Notes: generated by a model not told the origin, from the letters alone. A stretch of DNA of 64,000 nucleotides from Lamellibrachia satsuma (GCA_033239005.1 BSQZ01000018.1:8390036-8454035); one strand, 5' to 3'. Shown: positions 12,619 to 23,999, counted from the first letter of the stretch. A program made the numbers and translations.

Positions 12619-13814
12619 GCAACTCTTCCTGCTAGCGCAATTTCCAAACGACATGCATAAAGTATTTTAAATCTTAGTGGTGCCGTCCCACCTTATTTCA
12701 ACAAATGGCTGACATGAACATGCATTCCCGAAAATAAGCGTTACTAATATTGTCACACTAAAGAAGCACATATCTACAATGGTCGTTTGCAATAATGTAT
12801 CGCTTTATTCATACCTTCCTCTTTCTTTCTCCTGGTCTGCTATCTGAGGAATCACATGAAATAATGTTAAAAAGAGTTTAGTTTAATAATAAAGAAAGTA
12901 GAAACATTTACCACAAAAAAGCAAGTATAGACTTGACGCACAAGATAATGACCACCTGCACTAATTTACATCCCGCGAAAAGTTGTATATACGTGCTCGT
13001 GTCTGATTGAAGAGAATTTGTATTCAGCACCTGGGATGATGCAGAACGCCAGAGCGTGTTCTTCCGTTACTACGTCTTCCGTTATATATGTTGATGCTAC
13101 ATCTTGAATGTATCTTGAATCAATGTGTTTTTATATTACCCGAGAAGCAGATCTGACAAAACCTTTTCGGCAATAGCTGAATATCTAATGTTATCATGTT
13201 TTAAATTGGGCCTTTCTCACATGGACTAACTCTTTTTATGTTGCACTCATACTTGTATATTGAGGTTGTTGATCTACACAATAGTTACGATGGAGGCTGA
13301 ATGTACCTCCCGTGAAGGCGAACGTGTGAAAGTGGTTATGATCAGCGGTTTGCTCTTCATGCTGCTATCAATAATGTATTCACCTTCTTACTGATGTCAC
13401 AAGTCCCCCTTTGAGAGTATAATCGAATCTGTCAATGTGTTGTCACCGTATGTATAACAGGAGATGTAATGCGTTCACACGGCTTTGGTATTATCATTAA
13501 GATATCAGTCGAACTGTCGGTGACCAGAAAGCCGAGAATGTGTCCTTGTCACGAAACATAAATATTGAGAGGTAAAATACACACAGACGATGTTGTTATT
13601 TAACAAAGGCCGTCCACTTGGTATATTAATGAATTGAGTTGAGTTACAAGAGCAAACAAAGATATTAAATTTGTAAGATTAATAGTAGGTACCCACTCGA
13701 GTATATTTGAACACAACGCCCTGTTTCTGCCTTGTAACAAGGCATGACTGTTTGCAAACACTGCCGTTGGCAGAGCATAAGTTACTGGAAAGCTATTTTA
13801 AAGACAATCGATAC
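12619..13814. other. Anonymous DNA
   Basis: No ORF, RNA gene or repeat array supported. Confidence 0.55.
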
Positions 13815-14470
13815 CTATCGGTCAGGACGCCAATGCAGAGATTTAAACAATGGCAATGAGTGAGAGAAAGGAGGAGACATGCCAAACAACGTTGCACACT
13901 TTCCTCCCGTCGCATCAGCGTCGAACAATCTGACTAAGAACGAAATCGACGTCTCGCCATTGGCAGCCGCTGTTGGTGTAGACTGAATGTGCTGAGACCT
14001 GTCTTTGGTACGTCAGATGTTTCACTGTAACCTGACAATTTGTTGCATGAATAATAGCGACGTGTACACTGAGAAAAATATTAAGAAATGGTATCTGGTT
14101 CTAAGAACCACTTTACTCAACCCACTGATCACAACCACACCAAACCAATTTCTCTCGGAAACATTCACCCATACTGCAATTTCCACAAAGGTTATTCACT
14201 CATAAAAAGGTTATAATTCCACCAGTGCATCTTGGCCGCAAGGGTGACTGCCAAGTACAAGAGTACCCTGTTGAATATGTATTGTTCGGGAAGAAACTTA
14301 ACTTTAATTGGCAGTGGACCCATCGTCGTTGGTCGGACGCATCCTGGGTAACCAGGGGGGGTACTAGTGCTCTGCTACCCCTGGCAGATAAACCTGTTGA
14401 AACGTGGAATTTTAAGTTTTTCTCTCTGAGAATTAGACGCGACCCACCAAACTTCAAATTGTGTATCCAG
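13815..14470 (+). repeat. Segmental duplicate (pairs with 56915-57561)
   Basis: Shared blocks include gatacctatcgg(t/c)caggac, caaacaacgttgcacacttt, gacgtctcgccattggcagc / gacgtctcgccagtgacagc, and gttataattccaccagtgca. The right end is rearranged: 14422-14459 matches the reverse complement of 57524-57561. Confidence 0.85.
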
Positions 14471-14774
14471 AATTACCGTTTGTATTCGAATACCTGTTAT
14501 TATACAGTATTCGACCTATGTATGATTGTGACTATGTTGACATTCCACACGAAAGAAAGGGACTGGCCACTTTTATTATTATATATACTTTCCTAATTAT
14601 TTGTTTTAAGATACGCGATTGACATCACTCATCACACCCGAATAGCTAACAACCACGTTACCTGGAACGGTATCGGACTGGACAACACATCATCACCAGT
14701 GTACCTTATTGTTCATCTTGACAAAACATTATAATATAAAACACACATATGTAACACCAAATAGGAGGTGAATG

Positions 14775-15209
14775 CACGAAACAACATCATCCGCCAACTT
14801 GTCAACTCTAAATGGGGAAGCAGAGCATCGACGCTAAGATCCAGCGGCCTATTCTGTTGCTGAATACGGGCAAGATCAACACGTGCAAACAAGCTTAACC
14901 CTGCCCTCCATGACTGCTGCCGCATCACATCGGACTGCCTGAAACCTGCCAACATAGACAGTCTACATCTGCTGTCTGGCGTAGCTCCACCGGACATCAG
15001 GCGGACTGTTGCTAGTCGCACAGAAAGATTAAGACAAGCGGCAGACGCAAAACACCAACAATACAACCACATATCTGCTATGAGCCGATTAAATTTACGG
15101 AAATGTTTTATGAACTTCACAAAGCCGCTGAGCTTATCGCACAGTAGCACCGGACTGGAAATGTTGGAAACACGACTACAAGAAACCACAACAGTCATCA
15201 AAACGTGAT
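14775..15209 (+). mobile_element. LINE polyprotein C-terminal fragment
   Basis: One frame (about 14777-14855) reads L-V-N-S-K-W-G-S-R-A-S-T-L-R-S-S-G-L. A second frame (about 14902-15209) is open for about 100 codons without a Met: A-L-H-D-C-C-R-I-T-S-D-C-L-K-P, then L-H-L-L-S-G-V-A-P-P-D-I-R-R, and ends K-T-stop. The K-W-G-A-x-A-x-T-L-R and L-x-x-L-S-G-I-x-P-x-x-x-R-R patterns are those of a widespread LINE family in marine invertebrates. A frameshift between the blocks inactivates it. Confidence 0.75.
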
Positions 15210-15211
15210 TG

Positions 15212-15416
15212 CAACCAGCTGAATCCCTACCAGCAGGGTCTGACCAACCAGCTGAATCCCTGCCAGCAGGGTCTGACCAACCAGCTAAATCCCTACCAAC
15301 AGGGTCTGACCAACCAGCTGAATCCCTACCAGCAGGGTCTGACCAATCAGCTGAATCCCTACCAGAAGGGTCTGACCAACCAGCTGAATCCCTACCAGCA
15401 GGGTCTGACCAACCAT
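15212..15416. repeat. 33-bp minisatellite, 6 units
   Basis: Unit caaccagctgaatccctacc plus agcagggtctgac. It starts directly at the stop codon of the LINE fragment. As 33 is a multiple of three, it codes an artefactual 11-residue repeat. Confidence 0.95.
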
Positions 15417-15489
15417 GGTTCTGCTGGCGTTCACTCAACCGGCTAGGAGACGGCACACATCAATGAACTTCTCTGTTTTAAATAAACGA

Positions 15490-15720
15490 GTTGTTCAGTG
15501 ATTTGTGTGTTGTAGCCACACACACATAAATAGCTGCGTGATTGTAGCCCTGGTCATTTGCGGGCAGCTGTTTACTTTGTGTGCTCGCTCGTGTTTGTCC
15601 TGTGTGTTTGTTGACATATTATAATATCCTATTGTCTGTCTGACTGTCCGTCTGTCTGTATGTGTCACAATTTTGGTTTTAGGATTGGCGGAAATCAAAG
15701 TGACTGGCTCGTGAAAACGC
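15490..15720. other. Single-copy relative of the 45.6-46.4 kb minisatellite unit
   Basis: The segment gtagccctggtcatttgcgg followed by gcagctgtttactttgtgtgctcgctcgtgtttgtc matches the last unit of the 49-bp array at 46323-46385. Here it occurs once only. Confidence 0.6.
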
Positions 15721-15949
15721 TCAGTTGCACCAATGTAGGGTGGAACATAAACATAACATAGAACCGTGGATAGTAATTGAGAATCCTTTTGGAATCATGT
15801 TTAATAAGAAAGAAAAACAATACAGTAAATACAGAACGGAGTATAGTATATATCACACGTCGTAGGTGGTTACATGAATTGTCAGCTCACCCATTTACCA
15901 GTACAAATCCTGTATCAGGGCGTAGTTTGTGTCACTATTTGACAGTTCA

Positions 15950-16240
15950 ATGAAGATTCACACATCCGTGAATCGACAGTAGAATACAGGATCCGCAACA
16001 GGTGGACCCAACCTCCCTGTTGTGTTGGGTCGGCCTGCCCACCAAACGAGGCAGCAACGACAGGGGTGACGAACGAAAGGGCGTCACACGGAGCAGTCGC
16101 AAGTGGTGTCAGCGGAAGTGTTGGCGTCGTGTGTATCAGTATCGTAGCGTGATGTGGAGACGACATAAGAATCAATCAACGGAGTGGCGGCGAACGTTTT
16201 GGCGTCACGCGGAACAGTCGAACGAGTTGACAGTGGACAG
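15950..16240. repeat. Degenerate repeats with GACGTCACACG-like cores, left block
   Basis: Loosely repeated motifs such as gcgtcacacggagcagtcg and gcgtcacgcggaacagtcg. Similar motifs recur at 17125-17290, on the far side of the RTE relic. Confidence 0.45.
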
Positions 16241-16860
16241 GTTGACGTCATCATCAAACAGCGCCAGCACATTGTCTCTGTCGGTGTTTCGGACACTCAT
16301 GTCTGCCCGTATCAGTTTGTTCCAGGGTCCATCATCACTGGGTGTTATTGTCATTAGTGCTCGCAGTGGATCTTTTTTCACACGAATGCATTGTCCCATC
16401 CAGCTCGTCGCATGTAGGCTAGCAGCGACACCGAACACCTCCGCACGGCTTGGATGGTCCTCGAGTGGACCTGGAGAGCCTCGCTGTATTCTGGTAACAC
16501 GGCTCAGACAGCGGTAATTACATCCTTCTACCGCATCTGTATTGTTCTTATGGACCAACACTCTGCGTTATACAACAGCACAGACTCTACCAGCGACCGG
16601 AACAACCCCGGCTTTAGCTTCAACGGAACTATGTTGGAATCCCATACTTTTCCCAGTGTAGCAAACACCGCACCGGCCATTCCAGTCCGCCGCCGGACCT
16701 CCTTCGTGGCGTCCCCATCTCGACTGATGTTACTACCGAGGTACACAAAGTCCGCCACTGTATCAACAGCTGTGCCATCCGCAGTCTCCATTTTCACTGG
16801 GATCACACCTCGGATGTCCCTTTTCCGCCGTGCCACCGTCTCCTGGCCTGCCTACGTGTG
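16240..16860 (-). mobile_element. RTE-like LINE reverse-transcriptase 3' part, decayed
   Basis: The minus strand reads D-F-V-Y-L-G-S-N-I-S-R-D-G, then R-R-R-T-G-M-A-G-A-V-F-A-T-L, then L-F-R-S-L-V-E-S-V-L-L-Y-N-A-E-C-W. This is the classic RTE-type region after the catalytic palm (F-x-Y-L-G-S, then S-x-L-L-Y-x-x-E-x-W). After a frameshift near 16530 the frame continues S-R-V-T-R-I-Q-R-G, then P-S-R-A-E-V-F-G-V-A-A-S-L. The catalytic YADD block is not present here, so it is a truncated relic. Confidence 0.8.
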
Positions 16861-17124
16861 CGTTGTTGCCGAGTATTCAATAGCGTTACTGGGATGCACC
16901 ACCGGCTTCCTCAACATCTGCCAACAAGCTTCACAACGGTGTGTGTTCTTCTCCTGCTCCACCTACTCCCTGTGGCCCAGTTTGGTGACTTTGTGTGCAT
17001 CGCCATCGCCATCAGGTAGCCAACCGCCTGCCTTGAGCTCAACTAGTGTCAGCTCCCCGTCGTCGCACGGTGATAGGTGTGTGGTTCGGGCAGCCTGAGA
17101 CCATCAGTGTTCATGCTTGCGGGA

Positions 17125-17290
17125 TTGTGGGTTGACGTCACACGTATCAATCACACGGAATGAAGGTGAACGGAAGACGTCACGCGGATCGATCGAACAA
17201 GATGGTAGCTGACATAGCGACGTCACACGTATGCAGTCAGGCGTGATGGCAACGCTCGAGAAGATGTCACGCGTGGCCTCGTTGGAAACG
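17125..17290. repeat. Degenerate GACGTCACACG-like repeats, right block
   Basis: Motifs such as gacgtcacacgtatcaatca, gacgtcacgcggatcgatcg and gacgtcacacgtatgcagtc, resembling those left of the RTE relic. One element may have been inserted into an older array. Confidence 0.45.
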
Positions 17291-17299
17291 AATGTGAAC

Positions 17300-18430
17300 T
17301 CACCCACGCGTGGTTCAACGTGTAAATGACGACGAATACAGGTGGCGCTAGGAGCTCCGTCAAGTGAAGTCAGGTTGACACTAAGACGTCTCGACGGAGA
17401 AGAATGTTGACTTGTATACGTTAGTCGAGGACATTCGAAGATGTGATGAAGAGTGGTTAATTCTTGTTCTAGCAAACACGATACATGTACACAAGGTTGA
17501 ATCGAGTTACTTTACGATGAAGTTACAGCCACAAGCATGGGCGAAAATTAGTAAATTATTCGTCTCTAGCATATGTCTCGGAGACATTAACTAAGCAACG
17601 TTGTAGAACCCACAAAATAATCGTCTGCTTCTAAGTTCGTGCACATTCGTTAAATACTACGTCGGCCATATAACTAATCAAGAGCAGAGTTTAATGCAAC
17701 CAAAACCATCCCTAGGATTGCGACATCACGTTCCTAAGACGTCGGGGTTAGGCCCTACACAAAACTTCAGTTCTAGAATAGCCGCATTAAATGACCGACC
17801 AACAATCTTCAGATATCAAAAAAGCAAACTAAGATTACACATATTTTGTATGCATTTAATATAACCATAATCTCAGCACTGAGACGGTAACAATGCTATT
17901 AATTGTATTACTCAACTCCTACAACTTAAAGCGTTATATTAATAAAAACGAATATTCCGAGCAGTCTAGCACCTTTCAAAACATGAAATCATTTGTCGCA
18001 CTTTGTTTTCCTGCTGAACAAAAACTGGCTAGTTTGTGTACTAACATTCTTATACTTTCACTAAATGTGATTCATAATGATACCATCGCATCAACCACGT
18101 CAAACCGGTTCTACACATACTACTACATTTGACCTTCCTAACCGATGAAATAATGGTAAAATGGTACAAGTTCACTTAAGTATGTATAGCTTAGTCACCA
18201 AGTAGCACTTTTGTATTGTGCAAATATAACTCCTTGCCGTGCGTTAGATGGCAGCACTATTACGTAGACTACCGAGTGTACCCTACTAGTGTAAATAAAC
18301 CCAGAATCATTCCCCAAACCACTTTGTGACTGTACGTTCTTTTGTAATGCTGTTAATGCTTGTATCAATGTGAATACTACTTTCTATTTGCACGTATTTG
18401 CTTATTGGTATACACATATGTCTACGTAGT
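17300..18430. other. Anonymous DNA
   Basis: Short ORFs only. A minus-strand frame near 17440 contains T-L-H-H-I-F-E-C-P-R-L, which resembles the Cys-containing tail of some LINE proteins, but this is too short to call. Confidence 0.5.
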
Positions 18431-19086
18431 CCTAAATCAAATCAGTTGTACTAACAAATGAAAGTTTATTTAATACAGCCCACGACGATTACCGTCTCCA
18501 ACCGTTAATGTTAAGTTAAATGTCAGTGACTACCTCCGAATAAGAACAAGTGCGTCGGACAAAAACATGGAAAAGGTAAATCGGACTAAAGTCCCTGGTA
18601 AACATGTCCACAAGATCCTACACACATTTGTAACCCGACTTAGTTATATCATATAATGTTATCCTGAAGGTACAGCAGGCAGAAAAAAAGTTGTTATGTA
18701 AACATTACACACATTCGATACCACCGTGCCCCATGCCAACTGTTGTAAATCTAGCCTCGATGTTCACTGAGTAAACTATCACTTCTCTCACTTATCTTCT
18801 CAAGACTATAAAATTACAGTTTCGGCAAATGCAGTGTAATTATTAATATATCATATGATACGTTATATTGATAGGCATGCCAACATTACATGATAAAGAT
18901 TGCAATAACCATATTTGTCGTAGCACTCGTAGGCCAATGTTTTCTTCGTTAAAGGATCTCGATTGCATTCTTTTTGAAAATACAATCGTGTATTGCCCAG
19001 GATGCTTCTTCTTGTTGTATTATGAGCAGGTGCGTCATTGTTATACGTTGTTCGTTACAGTCCGAGGCTCCAATGCACTGCGCGAG

Positions 19087-19672
19087 CAACCCTGACAGCA
19101 GCAGTTAGTGTTTGGTTATAAATATCAGTAACAACCCTGACAGCAGCAGTTAGTATTTGGTTGTAAATGTCAGTAACAACCCCTGCAGCAGCAGTTAATG
19201 TTCGGTTGTAAATGTCAGTAACAACCCTGACAGCAGCAGTTAGTGTTTGGTTGGAAATGACAGTAACAGCTCTGACAGCAGCAGTTAGTGTTTGGTTGTA
19301 AATGTCAGTAACAATCCTGACAGCAGCAGTTAGTGTTTGGTTGTAAATGTCAGTAACAGCCCTGACAGCAGCAGGTAATGTTTGGTTGGAAATGACAGTA
19401 ACAACCCTGGCAGCAGCAGTTAGTGTTTGGTTGTAAATGTCAGTAACAACCCTGGCAGCAGCAGTTAATGTTTGGTTGTAAATGTCAGTAACAACCCTAA
19501 CAGCAGCAATTAGTGTTTGGTTGTAAATGTCAGTAACAACTCTGACAGCTGCAGTTAGTGTTTGGTTGTAAATGTCAGTAACAACCCTGACAGCAGCAGT
19601 TAGTGTTTGGTTGTAAATGTCAGTAACAACCCGGAGAGCAGCCGTTAGTGTTTGGTTGTAAATGTCAGTAAT
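19087..19672. repeat. 45-bp minisatellite, about 13 units
   Basis: Unit acaaccctgacagcagcagt plus tagtgtttggttgtaaatgtcagta. The paralogous site at 47066-47112 holds one unit only. Confidence 0.95.
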
Positions 19673-19889
19673 AAGATTCGCAAGACCAAGTTCATGTTCC
19701 CAAATTAGTAGGGTATCTCCACGTTACATATAGGGGCCCCTGTACATGACTAATCAGTGGTGAGTCTCTCTTGACGTCTATGGGTTTCCAGGATGTGGAA
19801 TCATCTTCGTCTGGAACACATATTTCATTTGTAATATGAGGGTTTCATGCATAAAACATGTTTTACATAACAATGTCAAGCCCCCCAAA

Positions 19890-20085
19890 ACTGAAATATT
19901 GTGGCCGCACTATGAGGCATGCTGGATTGGAAAAAGAACACTGCAGGGAATAGTGACAAGGGGAAAATCAGAAGCAAGCCACGACAAAGTTGGGAGAAGG
20001 ACATCACATATGTCTTCGGAACGTCGACAGCGGCTGATATAATAACCGGAAAAAGACATCGGCTTCACAAAAAAGATAAGTAAAT
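19890..20085 (+). mobile_element. LINE C-terminal relic inside the duplicate
   Basis: The plus strand reads W-P-H-Y-E-A-C-W-I-G-K-R-T-L-Q-G-I-V-T, then G-R-R-T-S-H in another frame. This is like the G-H-x-x-R-x-x-x-L-x-K-x-x-L-x-G-x-x-x-G-x-R-x-x-G-R end of RTE or L1-like polyproteins. The same relic sits at 47330-47540. Confidence 0.55.
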
Positions 20086-20367
20086 AGATGAAAAACACTA
20101 ACATCATTACGACAGTAAAACGTACTCAAGGTGAACATCCGAGAAGTAAAGAATATGCGGAAAGCGAAAACTGGGAAGATAGTATATAACGAGGGAGCAA
20201 GAAATAGTAACGGTGGCAGGGACAACAGGTGCGGACGAACAGAGCGGACATTGAGAGATGCCTCGGCACCACGTGGGACAACAGAGCCACGTGACACCAC
20301 ACCAACGTTCACCGTTCTTATGATTATAGTGTGTTTCTGACGCAGAACGAAATAAGCCAACTCTCAC

Positions 20368-20470
20368 CTGTTGAAAACGATGCTGACTAATCCACTGGTC
20401 AACAATAGGACGACGCCGATTCCAACAAAGGCACCTATCAATCCAATGAAATCGACATCACAGTTTACAA
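20368..20470 (-). CDS. Gene 1 transmembrane exon
   Basis: Acceptor ggccttgag is followed by 103 bp in phase 1 coding V-N-C-D-V-D and a hydrophobic helix (F-I-G-L-I-G-A-F-V-G-I-G-V-V-L-L-L-T-S-G-L, about 20-25 residues), then N-R at donor AACAG|GTGAGA. G-x-x-x-G spacing and the lack of charges inside the helix fit a single-pass segment. Phase and position match the end of the last B exon. The residues before the helix (V-N-C) echo the N-I-G-C of B exons. Downstream cytoplasmic exons were not found. Confidence 0.58.
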
Positions 20471-20566
20471 CTCAAGGCCACTTTAGTGGGGAATGTAAGA
20501 ATAATCGAGGTGGTAAACAAAAAAACAATGGCGTTGTTTTCAGAGTGGGGTTTCTCCGCATCCATT

Positions 20567-20618
20567 TATAAGCACTGTATAACCTGTCGTATTAGTTTAA
20601 CCTGATTTATACATATTA

Positions 20619-20672
<54 letters not shown>

Positions 20673-20754
20673 TATATAATATGTATCATTCAGGTTCATA
20701 TATATTGGTAATATGTATAATTCAGGTTAAAATGATACCACAGGTGATACAGCG

Positions 20755-20760
<6 letters not shown>
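20567..20760. repeat. Foldback element with arms of about 62 bp around (TA)n
   Basis: The left arm (20567-20630, tataagcactgtataacctg ...) and the right arm (20698-20760) are inverted copies with about seven mismatches. The spacer is mostly (TA)n plus a partial direct copy of the right arm. A second (TA)n follows at 20758-20803. It lies inside the intron before the gene 1 TM exon. It could be a MITE-like foldback or a replication-slippage palindrome. Confidence 0.7.
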
Positions 20761-20806
<46 letters not shown>

Positions 20807-20807
20807 A

Positions 20808-21490
20808 CGACTGCCTCGTGTAACTACACCAACTCGCGTTACATCATCTGAGGATTGTGACCGAGTAACTTAACCGACTCACCTGACATAACCTGAGAAT
20901 TGAGACTGTGTAACTACGCAGATTCACCTGACATCACCTCACGATTGAGATTGAGTAACTACAAAAATTCACGTGACATAACCCAGAAACTAAACCGACT
21001 CACTTGACTTCTCCTGGAGATCGAGACAGAGTAACTACACCGACGCATCTGACGTAACATGAAGTTTGAGACTGAGTAAGCAATCCGATTCACCAGAAAT
21101 CATCTGAGGGTTGAAATCGCCTAACATCACAGAAGAGGGCGTCGGGGTAGTGAACACACTCACTCTTTTCCTTGTGAAGATCTAGCATAAATTACACATA
21201 CTTCCAATGTAATCATTCTACGTTAGGTGTAAAGCAAGTTGTCGTGTAGAGCACATTGTCTAAGAATCTGGGTGAGCGGCAGATCAGCATCAAAAAGACG
21301 ACTCTTTTGTTGCAAGGAGTGTCCTACCCCAGAAAGGATAACTACACCAATCACTTGGGAATGTGTAACTACATCGCCTCAACTGACATCATCTGACGGC
21401 TGATACTGAGTAACTACAGCGACTCACCCGACATCACCTGACGATTGAGACTGAGTAACTACATCGAATCACCCGATATGACCTGAGGGT
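20808..21490. repeat. Degenerate repeats of about 43-45 bp in the gene 1 intron
   Basis: Loose repeats of ctgagtaactacaccgactc plus acctgacatcacctgaggattga occur at about 20808-21115 and 21350-21490. A block with gtagtgaacacactcactc is present twice (21135-21175 and 21520-21555). Read on the minus strand, both copies contain a strong donor-like AAGAGTGAGTG or ACGAGTGAGTG. Confidence 0.6.
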
Positions 21491-21781
21491 TGAAACAACT
21501 CAACATGACAGAGGAGGACGACGGAGTAGTGAACACACTCACTCGTTTCCTTATGGAGATAACTGTTGCCGCTTTTCTTCCATCTGACGTCGTCTTCTTG
21601 TTTGTAGAGTCGTGCGGACTGACAGCTGTACTTGCTGTAGCGTCAGGGATAAATATACGCTGAGTTGTTCTAGTTTGTTCTGTCACTCGGTCTGAGGGCG
21701 AGTGTCGCAGCCTTGTCGCACGTCTCAAGAAGTCTCGGTTCGTCGACCATTGTTCAACCGTCTTTGGAGGGGTAGACTCAC

Positions 21782-22260
21782 CAGTTACGCATCCGAATGA
21801 CGGGTTCTGGGTCATTATTGGTCTTGTTTTTTGGTTGTAGTCGTTTTCGTAGTTGTGACTGTGGACGTTGTAGCAGTACTAGTTGATGTTGGCTTTGTGG
21901 TTATTGTCGTTTGCTCGGTCGTTGTTGTCGTAGGAGCAGTAGTATTAGTTGTTGTTGATGTTGGCTTTTTAGTTGTTGTCGTTTTCTAGGCCATTGTTAT
22001 TGATGGCGCAGTAGTTGTAGTTGTTTGTATTTTTTTGCCGTTTTCTTCTTAGTTGTTGTCGAAGGAGTAGTAGTTGTTGTTGGATTGTTGGTTGTCGTCG
22101 TTTTATTTGTCGTTGTTGTCGTAGGTGCAGTTGTTGTTGTTATTTTTTTGTTGCTTTTGTCGTTGTTGACTTTTTGTTGTAGTTGTGTTCTTTATAGTCG
22201 TAGTTGTAGAGTCGACTTGTTTACAATCAATATTAATGTTTCCTTGCCAGATTTGTGGAA
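21782..22260 (-). pseudogene. Gene 1 exon B0: long Thr-rich exon, frame-broken
   Basis: Acceptor acttctttag opens with P-Q-I-W-Q-G-N-I-N-I-D-C-K-Q-V-D. It is followed by about 150 codons of Thr-rich sequence, ending G-C-V-T at donor AACTG|GTGAGT, which would be phase 1. The Thr frame slips at A-runs near 22165, 22043 and 21828. It also holds a TAG near 21990, where sister exons read ACC-CAG-AAA. So either the exon is dead, or it is skipped, or the A-run lengths are assembly errors; the TAG cannot be explained by length errors. If translated it would be the membrane-proximal stalk. Confidence 0.5.
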
Positions 22261-22372
22261 CTAAAGAAGTTCTATTACTACATAAAATGTAACACTAGCG
22301 CGGTGAAACAGTAGCCGTATGGAAGCCATTCATAGATATATGTTTGTATGAAACGTGTTTAAAGGTACGTAC

Positions 22373-22533
22373 CAGTGACATGCTTTTTGGTTGTTGTCGT
22401 TTTCTTGGTTGTTGTTTTCGCATAAGCAGTTGTTGTTGTTGGCGTTGTTGGTTTTTGGTTGTAGTTGACTGCGTAGTAGTGGTAGTTGTAGACATACAGC
22501 CAATAATAATGTTTCCTTGCCAGCTCTGTGGAA
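22373..22533 (-). CDS. Gene 1 exon B1: Thr-rich exon with a one-base slip
   Basis: Acceptor gttttag, then P-Q-S-W-Q-G-N-I-I-I-G-C-M and Thr-rich sequence to donor ACTG|GTACGT. The exon is 161 bp, one base short of phase 1-1. The frame changes at the A-run in accaaaaaccaac (about 22458-22466), after which the Thr frame resumes. B1 is followed by only a 112-bp intron before B0: the A exon expected between them is missing. The remaining intron still has the acactagcgcgg block seen after every other B exon. Confidence 0.55.
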
Positions 22534-22618
22534 CTAAAACAAATTAAAAATACAAATTTATTAGAATATGAAATAGCATCGTTCATGTATGTTGCTACAT
22601 TCGTGCGCACGAACTTAC

Positions 22619-22650
22619 ATACGTACGTACGTACGTTCGTACGTACGTAC
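22619..22650. repeat. (ACGT)n microsatellite
   Basis: Self-complementary ACGT repeats in a gene 1 intron. Related acgtacgtac runs occur at the equivalent places near 25020-25050 and 27500-27560. Confidence 0.85.
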
Positions 22651-23647
22651 ATTACACCTATATCAGGATAATTCACAAAATAGTGTACTTTTTATATATT
22701 CGCTGTTTTCATTGGATCACGTATCTCTATGCATTTTGTTTTGGCGCAATGCCGCATAATAGATATTTACTCAAATTGACACATTGTTGACGATGTACAG
22801 CTGTGGATAAAATAATGCACACATGCGTTTGTTTGGTGATACATATTTAATTTAAATTCCATAAAATTTTTATTTTGTTTCCAACACAAGAATTCATGGT
22901 TGCTTTTTCATCTCTTTAAGGACCGTTCACACGAGCAACTAATTGGACGCAACGTTTCTTGAAAGCAGCAAGAAATGATGCGGCCACTTTGCTGGACTCC
23001 TGAATCTTGTCAGAGGATACAGGATCTGGGGAAACTTTTCAGAAACTGGAAAATATTAAGATAAGATATTGTTGCAGGGACATTAGCAGTGTAAAGCAGA
23101 TGAACATCAGCCTGGCGATACAGAGCTGAGACACATTTTAAGGATGTTGTTATCGCATATACCGTTGAAAGCATTATCTTTTTATACTATCCTATCAACG
23201 TATTCTTATCGTTGGCCCACACCGAAACCATTAAAATGTCATTGATATTGTTTGTCAACAAGTAGAATCATCACTTGCGCCTTTTAAAATTAAAATGAAT
23301 CCTTCCTATAAAGGGAACATAGTCAAATATATTGTTATGGATGATTCGACAAATTATATTGTGTTAAGCTACTGAGTAAGTATGTCGTCGAGTATCAGTC
23401 GGGTATGATTGTTTGGTCACTGGTGTTATTCTGTGTGATTTCGGAAATTCACTAAAATCGGAGGCATTTTTCATTCTTATCATGAGCGAGTCTTTCATGA
23501 ACATAAAATAGATGTACGACATATTGCCCACATAAAAGACCATTTCATATATATTTACCTGTCATCTTGATACATACAAGCATATATATGTTGTCCTTAA
23601 AACAGTTCTTAAAAATGTGAGATGACTTCATGGCTAGCAGAACCCTG

Positions 23648-23649
<2 letters not shown>

Positions 23650-23722
<73 letters not shown>
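23650..23722. repeat. (TA)n microsatellite
   Basis: Pure TA run in the gene 1 intron between A2 and B1. The equivalent site in the other two units (about 26040 and 28570) lacks it. Confidence 0.95.
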
Positions 23723-23725
<3 letters not shown>

Positions 23726-23794
23726 CTGCAAGATTCAACGTTGTGCACTCAATATATCTTACTCTGTCAGGTAGGAATTATCGAATTGATATGT

Positions 23795-23905
23795 GTATAT
23801 GTGTGTGTGTTTGTGTGGAGGTGTGTGTTGATGTGTGTGTTTGTGGAGGAGGAACACGCACACACAAACACACACACATACACAAACCACACACAGAAAC
23901 ACAAA

Positions 23906-23995
<90 letters not shown>
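23795..23995. repeat. (GT)n then (AC)n inverted microsatellite, unit 1
   Basis: GT-rich sequence, the pivot tttgtggaggaggaacacg, then long (AC)n. The two halves are complementary and could form a hairpin. Counterparts occur at 26217-26465 and 28751-28985. Confidence 0.9.

Positions 23996-23999
<4 letters not shown>

Larger units (their letters stand above)
18430..20240 (+). repeat. Segmental duplicate (pairs with 46390-47775)
   Basis: Collinear similarity in the same orientation. Shared blocks include actaac(a/g)aatgaaagttta, cacacatttgtaacccgact / cacacatttgtaacccgatt, aatgttatcctgaag, and a C-terminal LINE relic followed by a related non-coding block. The copy here is longer because it contains a 45-bp minisatellite. 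Confidence 0.88.

Noticed and set aside
14713..15456. 247-codon minus-strand ORF
   Set aside because: It is antisense to a recognisable LINE C-terminus and then crosses a 33-bp repeat.
16454..17098. 214-codon plus-strand ORF
   Set aside because: The minus strand carries RTE-type RT motifs over its first part. The plus frame shows no domain.
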